Shown here: one piece after another, positions 46,429 to 55,524 of the stretch
Position numbering within the stretch: the first letter of the stretch is position 1
How the letters are laid out: every line of letters starts with the position of its first letter
DNA from: Methylomonas sp.
GTDB lineage: Bacteria; Pseudomonadota; Gammaproteobacteria; Methylococcales; Methylomonadaceae
Reading direction: 5' to 3'
Assembly: GCA_002929135.1 (NCBI GenBank)
Contig: PESC01000056.1
Coordinates: 1-64,000 of the forward strand
Length of the DNA: 64,000 nt
Notes under the pieces: model-generated
Told to the model about the DNA's origin: nothing
What the model saw: only the letters and a program-made list of their open reading frames with translations
Database searches by the model: none
Position numbers and translations under genes: made by a program

Positions 46429-48359
46429 TCCCCGAACTTGGCCACTTCGCGTTGATTCTGGCGCTGTGCATGGCGCTGGTTCAGGGAACGCTGCCATTCG
46501 TCGGCGCATCGCGGCGCATCGTCGGCTGGATAGCCATCGCCCGTGCTTCGGCGTATGGCCAGTTGCTGTTCATGGCCACGGCTTATGCCTGCCTGACCTA
46601 CAGCTTCATCGTTCACGATTTTTCAGTGGCCTATGTCGCGCAAAACTCCAATACGGCGCTGCCGTTGCTGTACCTGGTATCCGGCGTCTGGGGCGCCCAT
46701 GAAGGTTCGCTGTTGCTGTGGGCCTTGACATTGTCGATCTGGATTGGGTTGGTAGCGGCTTTCAGCCAAGCCATCCCGGACACCACCCGCGCCCGAGTGC
46801 TGGGGGTGATGGGCCTGGTCAGCGTCGGCTTCATCCTGTTTCTGCTGATGACATCCAACCCGTTCGCCCGGCTGTTTCCGGCACCGGCGCAAGGTCGCGA
46901 TCTCAACCCGTTGCTGCAAGACCCCGGCCTGGCGATACATCCGCCCATGCTTTACATGGGTTATGTCGGCTTTTCGGTGGCGTTTGCCTTTTCGATTACC
47001 GCCTTGCTGGAAGGCAGGCTGGATTCCGCCTGGGCGCGCTGGTCCAGGCCGTGGACCAGCATCGCCTGGATGTTTTTGACGCTGGGCATCACGCTGGGCA
47101 GCTGGTGGGCGTATTACGAGCTGGGCTGGGGCGGCTGGTGGTTCTGGGATCCGGTCGAAAACGCCTCGTTCATGCCCTGGCTGGTGGGCACCGCCTTGAT
47201 ACACTCGCTGGCGGCTACCGAAAAACGCGGGGTGTTCAAAACCTGGACGGTGTTGCTGGCGATATTCGCCTTCTCGCTGAGCCTGCTCGGCACCTTTCTG
47301 GTGCGTTCGGGTGTGTTGACTTCAGTCCATGCTTTCGCCAGCGATCCAACGCGCGGCGTGTTCATTCTGGTGTTTCTGGCGTTGGTCGTCGGTGGTTCGC
47401 TGTTGCTGTATGCCGTTCGCGCCCCCGAGGTCAAAAGCAGCGCAAGTTTCGACTGGGTGTCGCGCGAATCGGTATTGCTGGTCAACAACGTGTTGCTGGT
47501 GGCCACCGCCGCCAGCATACTGCTGGGCACCCTGTACCCCTTGATTATCGACGCACTGGGCATGGGTAAGCTGTCGGTAGGGCCGCCGTACTTCAACGCG
47601 GTGTTCGTGCCGCTGATGGCACCATTGACTGTAGCGGTTGGCTTCGGAGTGCTGCTGCGCTGGAAGCGGGATGACATCAACCGCCTGAACCCGGTTTTGC
47701 TGGCGGCAGGCATGGCCAGTCTGGCGCTGGCTTGTTTGCTGCCGCTGCTGATGCCGTTTTACTCCGTCGCCGCCGCCCTGGGCTTGTTGTTGGCTTTGTG
47801 GACGCTGGGCATCTCGGGTTACGCCTTTGTGCAACGCCTGCCAGGTTTTTCGCTGGCGCAGTTACGCCAGATTCCCGCCGGGTTTTACGGCATGACACTG
47901 GCCCATGTCGGCATGGCGGTATTCGTTGTCGGCGTGACATTCACCTCGGTTTACAGCCTGGAGCGCGACGTGCGGCTGGCGCCGGGCGAATCGGTCGAAC
48001 TGTTCGGTTACGTTTTCACGTTTTACGGCGTCAATCACAATCAGGGGCCGAATTATGTCGCAGACCAGGGCCATCTGACCGTCAGTCGTGGCGATGGAGA
48101 AGTCGCCGAACTGGCACCGCAGAAGCGGGTCTATCGCGTCCAGTCCATGCCGATGACCGAAGCGGCGATCGATGTCGGCTTGTTCCGCGACCTGTTCGTT
48201 GCACTGGGCGAGCCGCTGGGCGGCGACGGCGCCTGGAGTGTGCGGGTGCATTACAAAGCCTTCATACGCTGGATTTGGCTGGGTGGCGTGTTGATGGCGC
48301 TCGGCGGCTTGCTCGGTGCGCTGGACAGACGCTACCGACTCATGAACAAAACGCGGTGA
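46425..48359 (+). CDS. ccmF: cytochrome c heme lyase subunit CcmF
   Basis: This 644-residue polytopic protein has the tryptophan-rich GGWWFWDPVENASFMPWL motif and conserved His residues. It ligates heme to apocytochrome c together with CcmH/I. It overlaps ccmE by 4 bases. Confidence 0.96.
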   Translation: MIPELGHFALILALCMALVQGTLPFVGASRRIVGWIAIARASAYGQLLFMATAYACLTYSFIVHDFSVAYVAQNSNTALPLLYLVSGVWGAHEGSLLLWALTLSIWIGLVAAFSQAIPDTTRARVLGVMGLVSVGFILFLLMTSNPFARLFPAPAQGRDLNPLLQDPGLAIHPPMLYMGYVGFSVAFAFSITALLEGRLDSAWARWSRPWTSIAWMFLTLGITLGSWWAYYELGWGGWWFWDPVENASFMPWLVGTALIHSLAATEKRGVFKTWTVLLAIFAFSLSLLGTFLVRSGVLTSVHAFASDPTRGVFILVFLALVVGGSLLLYAVRAPEVKSSASFDWVSRESVLLVNNVLLVATAASILLGTLYPLIIDALGMGKLSVGPPYFNAVFVPLMAPLTVAVGFGVLLRWKRDDINRLNPVLLAAGMASLALACLLPLLMPFYSVAAALGLLLALWTLGISGYAFVQRLPGFSLAQLRQIPAGFYGMTLAHVGMAVFVVGVTFTSVYSLERDVRLAPGESVELFGYVFTFYGVNHNQGPNYVADQGHLTVSRGDGEVAELAPQKRVYRVQSMPMTEAAIDVGLFRDLFVALGEPLGGDGAWSVRVHYKAFIRWIWLGGVLMALGGLLGALDRRYRLMNKTR

Positions 48360-48365
48360 TCCGAC

Positions 48366-48899
48366 ATGTTTAAGCACACGTTACCTTTGCTGTTGTTCAT
48401 CGTACTGGCGGTCTTTCTGGCGATAGGCCTGGGCCTGAATCCCAAGGAGATTCCGTCGCCCTTGATCGGCAAACCGGCACCCGCCTTCAACTTGCCGCTG
48501 CTGTCGTCACCGGAAAAAACCCTGAAACCCGACGACCTGAAAGGCCGGGTCTGGCTGCTGAACGTCTGGGCCTCCTGGTGCGTATCCTGCCGCGAGGAAC
48601 ACCCGGTTCTGGTCGACATGGTCAGACGCAGGCATACGACTATCATCGGACTCAATTACAAGGACGAAACCGCTGCCGCGCAACGCTGGCTCGATCACTT
48701 CGGTAATCCGTATGAAGCCAGCGTGGTCGATGCCGATGGCCGGGTGGGTATCGATTACGGTGTCTATGGCGTACCGGAAACCTTCGTCATCGACAAGCAC
48801 GGCACGGTACGCTACAAACACACCGGCCCTGTCACCCCGGTCGATGTCGATCGCATCTTGCTGCCCTTGCTGCGACAACTCGATGCGGAGGCGTCATGA
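48366..48899 (+). CDS. ccmG: thiol:disulfide interchange protein CcmG/DsbE
   Basis: This 177-residue membrane-anchored thioredoxin has active site Cys72-Val-Ser-Cys75 in WASWCVSCREEHP, and the GVYGVPETFVID cis-Pro region. It reduces the apocytochrome CxxCH thiols before heme attachment. Confidence 0.94.
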   Translation: MFKHTLPLLLFIVLAVFLAIGLGLNPKEIPSPLIGKPAPAFNLPLLSSPEKTLKPDDLKGRVWLLNVWASWCVSCREEHPVLVDMVRRRHTTIIGLNYKDETAAAQRWLDHFGNPYEASVVDADGRVGIDYGVYGVPETFVIDKHGTVRYKHTGPVTPVDVDRILLPLLRQLDAEAS

Positions 48900-49369
48900 A
48901 AACGTTGCTGGCAGGCGTGCTGTTCTGGTTGTCGGTGATTTGGTTCCCGGCATCATCTTTCGCCGCCGTGGAATACCATGCCTTTGCCGACCCGGCAAAA
49001 GCACAGGCCTATAACAACCTGATAAACGAACTGCGCTGCCTGGTATGCCAGAACCAGACCATCGCCGACTCCAACGCCGATCTGGCCAAGGATTTGCGGC
49101 AACAGGTACACGATATGTTGCAGCAAGGCAAAACCGAACAGGATGTCGCCGATTTCATGACCCAACGCTACGGCGATTTCGTACTGTACCGGCCTGCATT
49201 CAAAGGCAAAACCCTGGTGTTGTGGCTGGCGCCGGTGGCGTTTTTGCTGGTAGGCCTTGCCACCATCGTGGTGTTGCTGCGCAACAAAAAACGCACACAG
49301 CCGACCGAACCCGACGCCCGCCAGCAGGCAGAACTGGACGCGCTGTTGCGCAAGGCTGACGAACCGTGA
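48896..49369 (+). CDS. ccmH: cytochrome c-type biogenesis protein CcmH (CcmL type)
   Basis: This 157-residue protein has a signal peptide, the LRCLVCQNQ redox motif (Cys48, Cys51) and a C-terminal TM segment. It corresponds to the N-terminal half of E. coli CcmH. Confidence 0.93.
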   Translation: MKTLLAGVLFWLSVIWFPASSFAAVEYHAFADPAKAQAYNNLINELRCLVCQNQTIADSNADLAKDLRQQVHDMLQQGKTEQDVADFMTQRYGDFVLYRPAFKGKTLVLWLAPVAFLLVGLATIVVLLRNKKRTQPTEPDARQQAELDALLRKADEP

Positions 49370-50568
49370 CCGCAACCTTCTGGATCATCATCGGCCTGAT
49401 GCTGGTGCTCGCCGTCGCCATCGTCACCGTACCGTTGTGGTGGCGCAGCCGTCGCATCGACGACGACCACAAACAGCGCAACATTGCCATTGCCCGGCAA
49501 CGACTGGCCGAACTGGATGCGCAAAAAAACAGTGGCGTGTTGTCTGAGGCAGCGTTCGACGAGTGTTACCGAGAACTCAAGGTTTTGTTGAGCGATGATC
49601 TGGCCGCAGAACCCGCCGAAGTGACATCGGCAGCCACGCAGGGCCGCTGGATTGCGCCACTGTTGATGACGGCCATTCCGGTTCTGAGCCTGTATCTGTA
49701 TTTCACCCTGGGCGATGCCAACGCCCAGCGCAAGCTGGCGGCGCAACAAACCGCAGAACAGGGCGCTCAAGACATCGAAGCCATGCTGGGCAAACTGGTG
49801 GCCAAACTCGAACGCAACCCGGACGACACGGAAGGCTGGCTGATGTTGGGGCGAGCCTACAGCTACCTGCAACGCCACGACCAGGCAGCCCAGGCGTTTG
49901 CCGAACTGTACAAGCGCAAACCCGATGATGTCGAAGCCCTGTTGCAGTATGCCAACAGCCTGGCACTGGCGCGGGATGGCCGGGTGAGCGGCGAACCCGA
50001 GCAACTGGTCGAGCAGGTGTTGCGCAAGGAACCCGCCAACGCCAACGCCTTGTGGCTGGCCGGCATGGCCAGAATGGAGCAGGGGCGTCTGGACGAAGCC
50101 GCCGCACTTTGGCATCAGCTCGTGCCATTGCTGCCCCCTGATTCGGAATCCTTGCAACAGGTTCAAGCCATGTTGCAGTCGCTGGAGCAGCAGATGGCCG
50201 CAACCTCATCGGCAGCCGCGCCGCTACGCATCAGCGTCAAGGTCGATGTCGTTCCCGCCGCCAAGAGCCGGGCCGATGCGGCGCAAACCGTGTTCATTTA
50301 CGCGCAAGCCATCGACGGCCCCAAAATGCCGCTGGCCATCGTCCGCAAACAACTTGCCGATTTGCCGGTCGAGGTCGTCCTCGACGATACGGCAGCCATG
50401 CAGCCCGGCACTCGCCTGGCTGATTTTCCCAGGCTGCGCATCGTGGCCAGGCTTTCGCAGTCTGGTCAGGCCATGCCCGCTGCGGGCGACTGGCTGGGCA
50501 GCGTCGAAATCGAGCGGCCCCTGGGCAGCCACCCCGTCACCGTTCTAATCGATCAGGAGATCAAATGA
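49366..50568 (+). CDS. ccmI: cytochrome c biogenesis TPR protein CcmI
   Basis: This 400-residue protein starts with GTG, overlapping ccmH by 4 bases. It has two N-terminal TM segments with a conserved cytosolic loop (about 25-95), then TPR units (for example GWLMLGRAYSYLQRHDQAAQ) and a C-terminal beta domain. It binds the apocytochrome C-terminus and delivers it to CcmF/H. Confidence 0.9.
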   Translation: MTATFWIIIGLMLVLAVAIVTVPLWWRSRRIDDDHKQRNIAIARQRLAELDAQKNSGVLSEAAFDECYRELKVLLSDDLAAEPAEVTSAATQGRWIAPLLMTAIPVLSLYLYFTLGDANAQRKLAAQQTAEQGAQDIEAMLGKLVAKLERNPDDTEGWLMLGRAYSYLQRHDQAAQAFAELYKRKPDDVEALLQYANSLALARDGRVSGEPEQLVEQVLRKEPANANALWLAGMARMEQGRLDEAAALWHQLVPLLPPDSESLQQVQAMLQSLEQQMAATSSAAAPLRISVKVDVVPAAKSRADAAQTVFIYAQAIDGPKMPLAIVRKQLADLPVEVVLDDTAAMQPGTRLADFPRLRIVARLSQSGQAMPAAGDWLGSVEIERPLGSHPVTVLIDQEIK

Positions 50569-51947
50569 TGGACCAATCAATCCAGTTCGACCTCGATCTC
50601 ATCAAACGCTACGACAAATCCGGGCCGCGCTACACCTCCTACCCAACCGCTCTGGAGCTGCACGAAGGCTTTGGCGACACCGACTACCGAAGGCAAATCG
50701 CCGCCTCCAATGCCGCAGGCGGCCCGCTGTCGCTGTATTTCCACATTCCGTTTTGCGACACGGTGTGCTTTTACTGCGCCTGCAACAAAATCATCACCAA
50801 GAATCGTGCGCATTCCACACCTTACCTCGACAATCTGGTCAAGGAAATCGCCCTGCAGGGCGCCTTGTTCGACAGCGATCGCGTCGTCAACCAACTGCAT
50901 TGGGGTGGCGGCACGCCGACCTTCCTGAATCCAGAACAAATGAAGCGGCTGATGGACGCCACCCGCCAGCACTTCAATCTGCGTGACGACGACCAGGGCG
51001 AATACTCCATCGAAGTCGATCCGCGCGAAACCCGGCAAGACACCATCGCACAATTGCGCCAACTGGGTTTCAATCGCATCAGCCTGGGCTTGCAGGATTT
51101 CGACCCCGACGTGCAAAAAGCCGTCAACCGCATTCAAGGCAAGCAACAAACCTTTGCTGTACTCGACGCCGCCCGCAAGGAAGGCTTTCGTTCCACCAAT
51201 ATCGACCTGATTTACGGACTGCCGAAACAGACCGAAGACACTTTTTCACGGACGTTGGCCGACGTTCTGGATTACTCACCGGATCGCTTCTCGATTTTCA
51301 ACTACGCCCACATGCCCAGCCGTTTCAAGACGCAACGGCAAATCAACGAGGCCGATATGCCCGCGCCAGCAGTCAAGCTGGAAATCCTGCAAAGGGTAGG
51401 CCGCATGCTGACCGAGGCGGGCTACGTCTACATCGGCATGGATCATTTCGCCAAACCGGACGACGAACTGGCCGTGGCGCAGCGGCAAGGCAAGCTGTAC
51501 CGCAATTTTCAGGGCTATTCGACCCATTCCGATTGCGACCTGGTTGGCCTGGGCATCACCTCGATAGGCCGTGTCGGCGACGCCTACATCCAGAACGTCA
51601 AGGAGCTCGATCAGTACGATGACTTGATAGGGCAGGGCAGCTTGCCGGTGTTTCGCGGCGTAGAACTCGATGCCGACGACAGGCTCAGACGCGCCGTCAT
51701 CACCCAGATCATCTGCCATTTCGAACTGACTTACCGCACCATCGAGCAGGCGTTCGCCATTCGATTCAGCGATTATTTCGCCGCCGAACTTGAGCAACTG
51801 GCAGAGATGCAAAACGACGGCCTGCTGACACTGAACAGCGAAGGCATTCAGGTATCGACGGCAGGTCGCTTGCTGATAAGAAACATCTGCATGGTTTTCG
51901 ACCGATACCTGGCACAAAAGCAGCAACAGTTCTCGAAAGTCATTTGA
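50565..51947 (+). CDS. hemN: oxygen-independent coproporphyrinogen III dehydrogenase
   Basis: This radical-SAM enzyme performs anaerobic heme synthesis. The 460-residue protein has the cluster motif CxxxCxxC (Cys64, Cys68, Cys71) and the full HemN N-terminus KYDK/RYDKSGPRYTSYPTA. Its ATG overlaps ccmI by 4 bases, so heme supply is tied to cytochrome c maturation, an uncommon but logical extension of the ccm operon. Its stop is 6 bases from the left repeat of the defence island. Confidence 0.95.
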   Translation: MMDQSIQFDLDLIKRYDKSGPRYTSYPTALELHEGFGDTDYRRQIAASNAAGGPLSLYFHIPFCDTVCFYCACNKIITKNRAHSTPYLDNLVKEIALQGALFDSDRVVNQLHWGGGTPTFLNPEQMKRLMDATRQHFNLRDDDQGEYSIEVDPRETRQDTIAQLRQLGFNRISLGLQDFDPDVQKAVNRIQGKQQTFAVLDAARKEGFRSTNIDLIYGLPKQTEDTFSRTLADVLDYSPDRFSIFNYAHMPSRFKTQRQINEADMPAPAVKLEILQRVGRMLTEAGYVYIGMDHFAKPDDELAVAQRQGKLYRNFQGYSTHSDCDLVGLGITSIGRVGDAYIQNVKELDQYDDLIGQGSLPVFRGVELDADDRLRRAVITQIICHFELTYRTIEQAFAIRFSDYFAAELEQLAEMQNDGLLTLNSEGIQVSTAGRLLIRNICMVFDRYLAQKQQQFSKVI

Positions 51948-51953
51948 CGATTG

Positions 51954-51984
51954 CGGCTCAGCCGCCTGCCATGATCGGGAGCAT
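51954..51984. repeat. left att-like direct repeat (marC 3'-end relic)
   Basis: CGGCTCAGCCGCCTGCCATG and onward match 58174-58204 in the same orientation, with 26 of 31 positions identical. Read on the minus strand it encodes MLPIMAGG-stop, compared with LFPILAGG-stop at the end of the intact marC gene. It is therefore a relic of a marC-type 3' end, not chance. It also forms a small GCGGCT/AGCCGC stem just after hemN. Confidence 0.7.
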
Positions 51985-52060
51985 ACGCGTGGCGAAGGTT
52001 TCTGATCTGATTCTGCCGGTCGCGTAGGGGTGAGCAATCGAACAATGAGGAGCGTAACCA

Positions 52061-52261
52061 ATGCTTGGACTGACTTTGACCGACATCCCTTTCGTGCCTC
52101 CAGTCGCATTGCAAATCGACCGCCCGCACGGCGTACACCTGCTGACGCTGGGCCGCAGAAAGTGGCGTAGCCAGGGCGGTTACCCAACGCTGACGCACGG
52201 CGGCCTCTCGCTGCTGGAGGTGCTGTCGCCGTTTGTTGAACTATCCAGAACCGGAGGCTGA
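52061..52261 (+). pseudogene. PglZ-like C-terminal fragment
   Basis: This is a 66-residue ORF. GGYPTLTHGGLSLLEVLSPF resembles the last strands of PglZ alkaline-phosphatase-like proteins (HGGxSxxExxxPxx), which are normally 600-900 residues long. The catalytic body is absent. GAGGAG lies 8 bases upstream, and its stop is one base before the ATG of the next gene, whose ribosome site lies inside this ORF. The fragment may thus be kept as a coupling leader. The assignment is by motif only. Confidence 0.5.
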
Positions 52262-52262
52262 C

Positions 52263-53978
52263 ATGGCGGCTACCCATTTCAACACCGAGAACCGCACCTA
52301 TCGGCAGCTATTGGGCAACGGCCTGACCTACCGCATTCCGCACTTTCAACGCGACTACTCCTGGGGCGAAGAAGAATGGGAAGACCTTTGGGCCGACATC
52401 CAGAGCACCTTGCCTACCGATGGCGAGCCTGCCCACTACCTAGGCTATCTGGTGCTGCAAACGGCGGATAACCGAATCTATGAAGTGATCGATGGCCAAC
52501 AAAGGCTGACGACCATCAGTTTGATCGTGCTGGCCACCATGCGACTGCTCGGCAAATTAGCCGATGAGGGGGGGAAAAAGGACAACAATCGAACGCGACT
52601 CGAACAACTACGCGCCACCTACATTGGCTACCTTGACCCGGTAACACTGACCACCCGCAACAAACTTTCGCTGAATCGCAACAACGACAGCTATTACCGA
52701 GACTATCTGGTGGCGCTGGCCGAGCATCTGCCGCAACGCGGTTTTCCAGCCTCCACGCACGCGATGCGCAAGGGTTTCGAATGGTTCGAGCGTCGTTTGC
52801 GCGAGCAGGTCAAGAATGCGGCTGACCCTGGCATGGCGCTGGCGCAGTTTGTCGAAACCCTCAGCGACAAGCTGTTCTTTACGGTCATCACCGTCGCCGA
52901 TCAACTCAACGCCTACAAGGTCTTTGAAACGCTCAATGCCCGTGGCGTGCGCCTGTCGGCTACCGATCTGCTGAAAAATTACCTGTTTTCCGTGCTGGCG
53001 CGCGGCGATGAAGCCACGCATGAAATGGATGAACTGGAACGTCGCTGGGAAGTGATCGTAGATCGCCTTGGCAGCGAGAGCTTCCCGGATTTCTTGCGCA
53101 TGCACTGGAACAGCCGCCAGAGTTTTGCCCGGCAGACCGAGCTATTCAAGGTTGTTCGTAGCCGCATCCAGGCCCGCGAGGCCGTCTTCGCTTTATTGCG
53201 TGAGATGGACGAGGACATCGACACCTATCTGGCGCTGACCCAACCAGAGGGCGCGCAATGGATTCCCGCCTGGAAGCAAAGCGCACAAGAACTACGCATG
53301 TTTTCCGTGCGCCAGCCCTACCCGATGTTGATGGCCGCCAAACGCAATTTGTCCGATGCCGATTTTGGCGACTTATTGCGCGCCACGGTGGTCATCGCCT
53401 TCCGCTACAACGTCATTGGCGCCCAGCATACCGGTGAGCAGGAACGTGTCTATCACGCAGCCGCCATGCAGTTGCATAACAAGGAAGCCGCCACGCTCGG
53501 GCAGGTACTGGCCACGCTGCGGCAGGTCTATCCGGGCGATGACGCATTCAAGACCGACTTTGCCGAAAAGGTCATCAAGACCACCCAGAGCCGCAACGCC
53601 AAGATCGTGCGCTATATCCTGTGCAAACTGGAGAAGCAGGCCGACGGCATCGACTTCGATGCAGACTCCCCCAGCTATACCATCGAGCATGTACTGCCAC
53701 AATCGCCAGAAGGCGGCTGGGATGCGTTCAATGATCGCGATCTGGAAGCCTTTGTCTATCGGTTGGGCAACATGGCGATGCTGGAAGCGGGCAAAAACAA
53801 AGCGATCGGCAACCAACCCTATGCGGGCAAGCGCCCGGTTCTGCAACAGAGCACCCTGCAACTGACCCAAAAACTGGCGGCAGAAAACGCCGACTGGCTT
53901 CCCGAAAGGCTGGCTGCCCGGCAAAAACAACTTGCAAACCTCGCCACCAGCGTGTGGCGCATCGCCCAGCTTTCTTGA
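52263..53978 (+). CDS. GmrSD-type protein: DUF262 + DUF1524 (HNH) fusion
   Basis: This is a 571-residue predicted type IV restriction-like enzyme. The N-terminal DUF262 (GmrS-like) domain has YRIPHFQRDYSW (23-34) and IDGQQRLTT (76-84), thought to bind and hydrolyse nucleotides. The C-terminal DUF1524 (GmrD-like) domain has IEHVLPQS (His476) and the RLGNMAMLEAGKN block of the HNH nuclease fold. Such proteins cleave modified phage DNA or act in abortive defence. GGAGG lies 5 bases before ATG 52263. It is the first full gene of the island operon. Confidence 0.85.
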   Translation: MAATHFNTENRTYRQLLGNGLTYRIPHFQRDYSWGEEEWEDLWADIQSTLPTDGEPAHYLGYLVLQTADNRIYEVIDGQQRLTTISLIVLATMRLLGKLADEGGKKDNNRTRLEQLRATYIGYLDPVTLTTRNKLSLNRNNDSYYRDYLVALAEHLPQRGFPASTHAMRKGFEWFERRLREQVKNAADPGMALAQFVETLSDKLFFTVITVADQLNAYKVFETLNARGVRLSATDLLKNYLFSVLARGDEATHEMDELERRWEVIVDRLGSESFPDFLRMHWNSRQSFARQTELFKVVRSRIQAREAVFALLREMDEDIDTYLALTQPEGAQWIPAWKQSAQELRMFSVRQPYPMLMAAKRNLSDADFGDLLRATVVIAFRYNVIGAQHTGEQERVYHAAAMQLHNKEAATLGQVLATLRQVYPGDDAFKTDFAEKVIKTTQSRNAKIVRYILCKLEKQADGIDFDADSPSYTIEHVLPQSPEGGWDAFNDRDLEAFVYRLGNMAMLEAGKNKAIGNQPYAGKRPVLQQSTLQLTQKLAAENADWLPERLAARQKQLANLATSVWRIAQLS

Positions 53979-53986
53979 GACGACCA

Positions 53987-54322
53987 ATGGCCACCAAAAA
54001 ACAAATACTCGCTCAGGAAGTCGCCAAAGCCGTCGGCGCAGGCAAGGCGGTTGCGCTTGAAACCGTCGATTTCAACGATACGAACCGTCCCAAGACTTGT
54101 CTGGAGGTGGATTTTCCGATCCTGCCTGTCAACAGCATCGCGCACTTCAAATCACATGTGGCGCTTAAAGCCCTGCTGGAATGGTTGCAGAAGAACGGCC
54201 CGGATCAAACCACCCGCAATGCGGCCTCGCGTACGGTGGCTATCCTCAATACCTGGCAAGCCAGCCAGGCACCCAAGCCGCAGCAGGGTTCGCTGTTTGA
54301 TGACAATAGGGCGTATGCGTAA
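53987..54322 (+). CDS. small protein resembling an internally deleted DUF1156 methylase
   Basis: This 111-residue protein starts 8 bases after the GmrSD-like gene. Residues 31-43 (PKTCLEVDFPILP) look like the opening of DUF1156/COG1743 DNA methylases, which run to about 900 residues, but no SAM or NPPY motif follows. The rest (LLEWLQKNGPDQTTRNAASR, then QGSLFDD) resembles a protein C-terminus, so an in-frame deletion of a methylase is one reading. The alternative is a genuine small protein. The stop overlaps the next ATG (TAATG), so it is translated with its neighbours. Confidence 0.6.
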   Translation: MATKKQILAQEVAKAVGAGKAVALETVDFNDTNRPKTCLEVDFPILPVNSIAHFKSHVALKALLEWLQKNGPDQTTRNAASRTVAILNTWQASQAPKPQQGSLFDDNRAYA

Positions 54323-55524
54323 TGCAGCCATTCACAGACGATCAACTTCACCCATTGCTGACAGACCTTGAATCTGACCGGGTCGAGCGCAAGGAATCCT
54401 TGCGCGGAAAATCCCCTGAAGCCGTGCGCGAGGCGGTGTGTGCCTTTGCCAATGACCTGGCCGGGCATGCCGCACCGGGAGTGGTGCTGATTGGTGTACG
54501 CGATGACGGCACACCCATGGAGGGTTTTGCGGTGACCGACGAGTTGTTGCGACAGTTGGCCGACATCAAGACTGACGGCAACATCGTGCCACCGCCATCG
54601 CTGTTGGTTGAGAGGCGTCTGATTCAGGGCCGTGACGTGGCGGTGATTACTGTCTGGCCCTGCGATACGCCGCCGGTTCGCTACAAGGGGCGCATTCATG
54701 TGCGCTGGGGGCCGCGCAGAGGATTGGCGGTCGCGCAGGATGAACGCATTCTCAACGAACGGCGCCGCCATCGGGACAAACCGTTCGATATTCAGCCGGT
54801 GCCATCGGCTACTTTGGCGCAATTGAGCCGGGTGCGCTTCGAGCATGAATACCTGCCCGCGTTGGTGGCCCCCGATGTGATTGAAGCCAATGAACGAAGC
54901 TACGAACAGAAGCTGGCGGCGACCAAGATGATCGTAGATGAGGCCGATCCGATACCCACGGTGCTGGGTCTTTTGACACTGGGCAACAAGCCATCGGATT
55001 ACATTCCCGGGGCTTATGGCCAGTTTCTGCGCTTCAGAGGAACGGATGCGGCATCGGAGGTTCTGGACGAAGCTACTATTCAGGGCACTGTGAGTGAGCA
55101 GATTCGGCGCATGGAAGAAAAGCTGGCGGCACACAATGTCCGCCGGGTGCGCTTTGTGGATGTGCAAACCGAGCAGCGTCACGATGACTATCCGGCAGAG
55201 GCGCTGCATCAACTGGTTCGCAACGCCTATCTGCACCGGAGCTACGAAAATACCCATGCGCCCGTCCGCGTTTATTGGTTTGACGACCGTATCGAGATCA
55301 GTAACCCCGGCGGGCCTTATGGCAGTGTCACGATCGATAATTTCGGGCAGCCCGGATTGGCTGATTACCGCAATCCGAATCTTGCTGAATCCATGCGTGC
55401 CTTGGGCTGGGTGCAGCGCTTCGGTGCTGGCATCGTCATCGCCCGCAAAGTGTTGGGGGCACGCTTGAGCTTCGATGTCCAAGCTACGGCGGTGATTGCC
55501 AAAATTCGCTTGGAGACTACCTGA
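54322..55524 (+). CDS. AlbA_2/Schlafen-type ATP-binding protein
   Basis: This is a 400-residue protein. An N-terminal AlbA_2 domain has DRVERKESL and CAFANDLAGHAAPGVVLIGV (about 19-60). A middle helical region follows, and a C-terminal segment (ALHQLVRNAYLHRSYENTHA, then IEISNPGGPYG) looks like a GHKL/HATPase_c_4 fold. Proteins of this type are RNA/DNA-binding regulators or effectors and are frequent in defence islands; some Schlafen proteins cleave tRNA. A nuclease role is not shown here. It is coupled on both sides (TAATG and TGATG). Confidence 0.8.
   Translation: MQPFTDDQLHPLLTDLESDRVERKESLRGKSPEAVREAVCAFANDLAGHAAPGVVLIGVRDDGTPMEGFAVTDELLRQLADIKTDGNIVPPPSLLVERRLIQGRDVAVITVWPCDTPPVRYKGRIHVRWGPRRGLAVAQDERILNERRRHRDKPFDIQPVPSATLAQLSRVRFEHEYLPALVAPDVIEANERSYEQKLAATKMIVDEADPIPTVLGLLTLGNKPSDYIPGAYGQFLRFRGTDAASEVLDEATIQGTVSEQIRRMEEKLAAHNVRRVRFVDVQTEQRHDDYPAEALHQLVRNAYLHRSYENTHAPVRVYWFDDRIEISNPGGPYGSVTIDNFGQPGLADYRNPNLAESMRALGWVQRFGAGIVIARKVLGARLSFDVQATAVIAKIRLETT

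Noticed and set aside
54205-55482. Minus-strand frame of 425 codons across the AlbA_2 gene
   Set aside because: Antisense to an ORF with recognisable domains and translational coupling on both sides.
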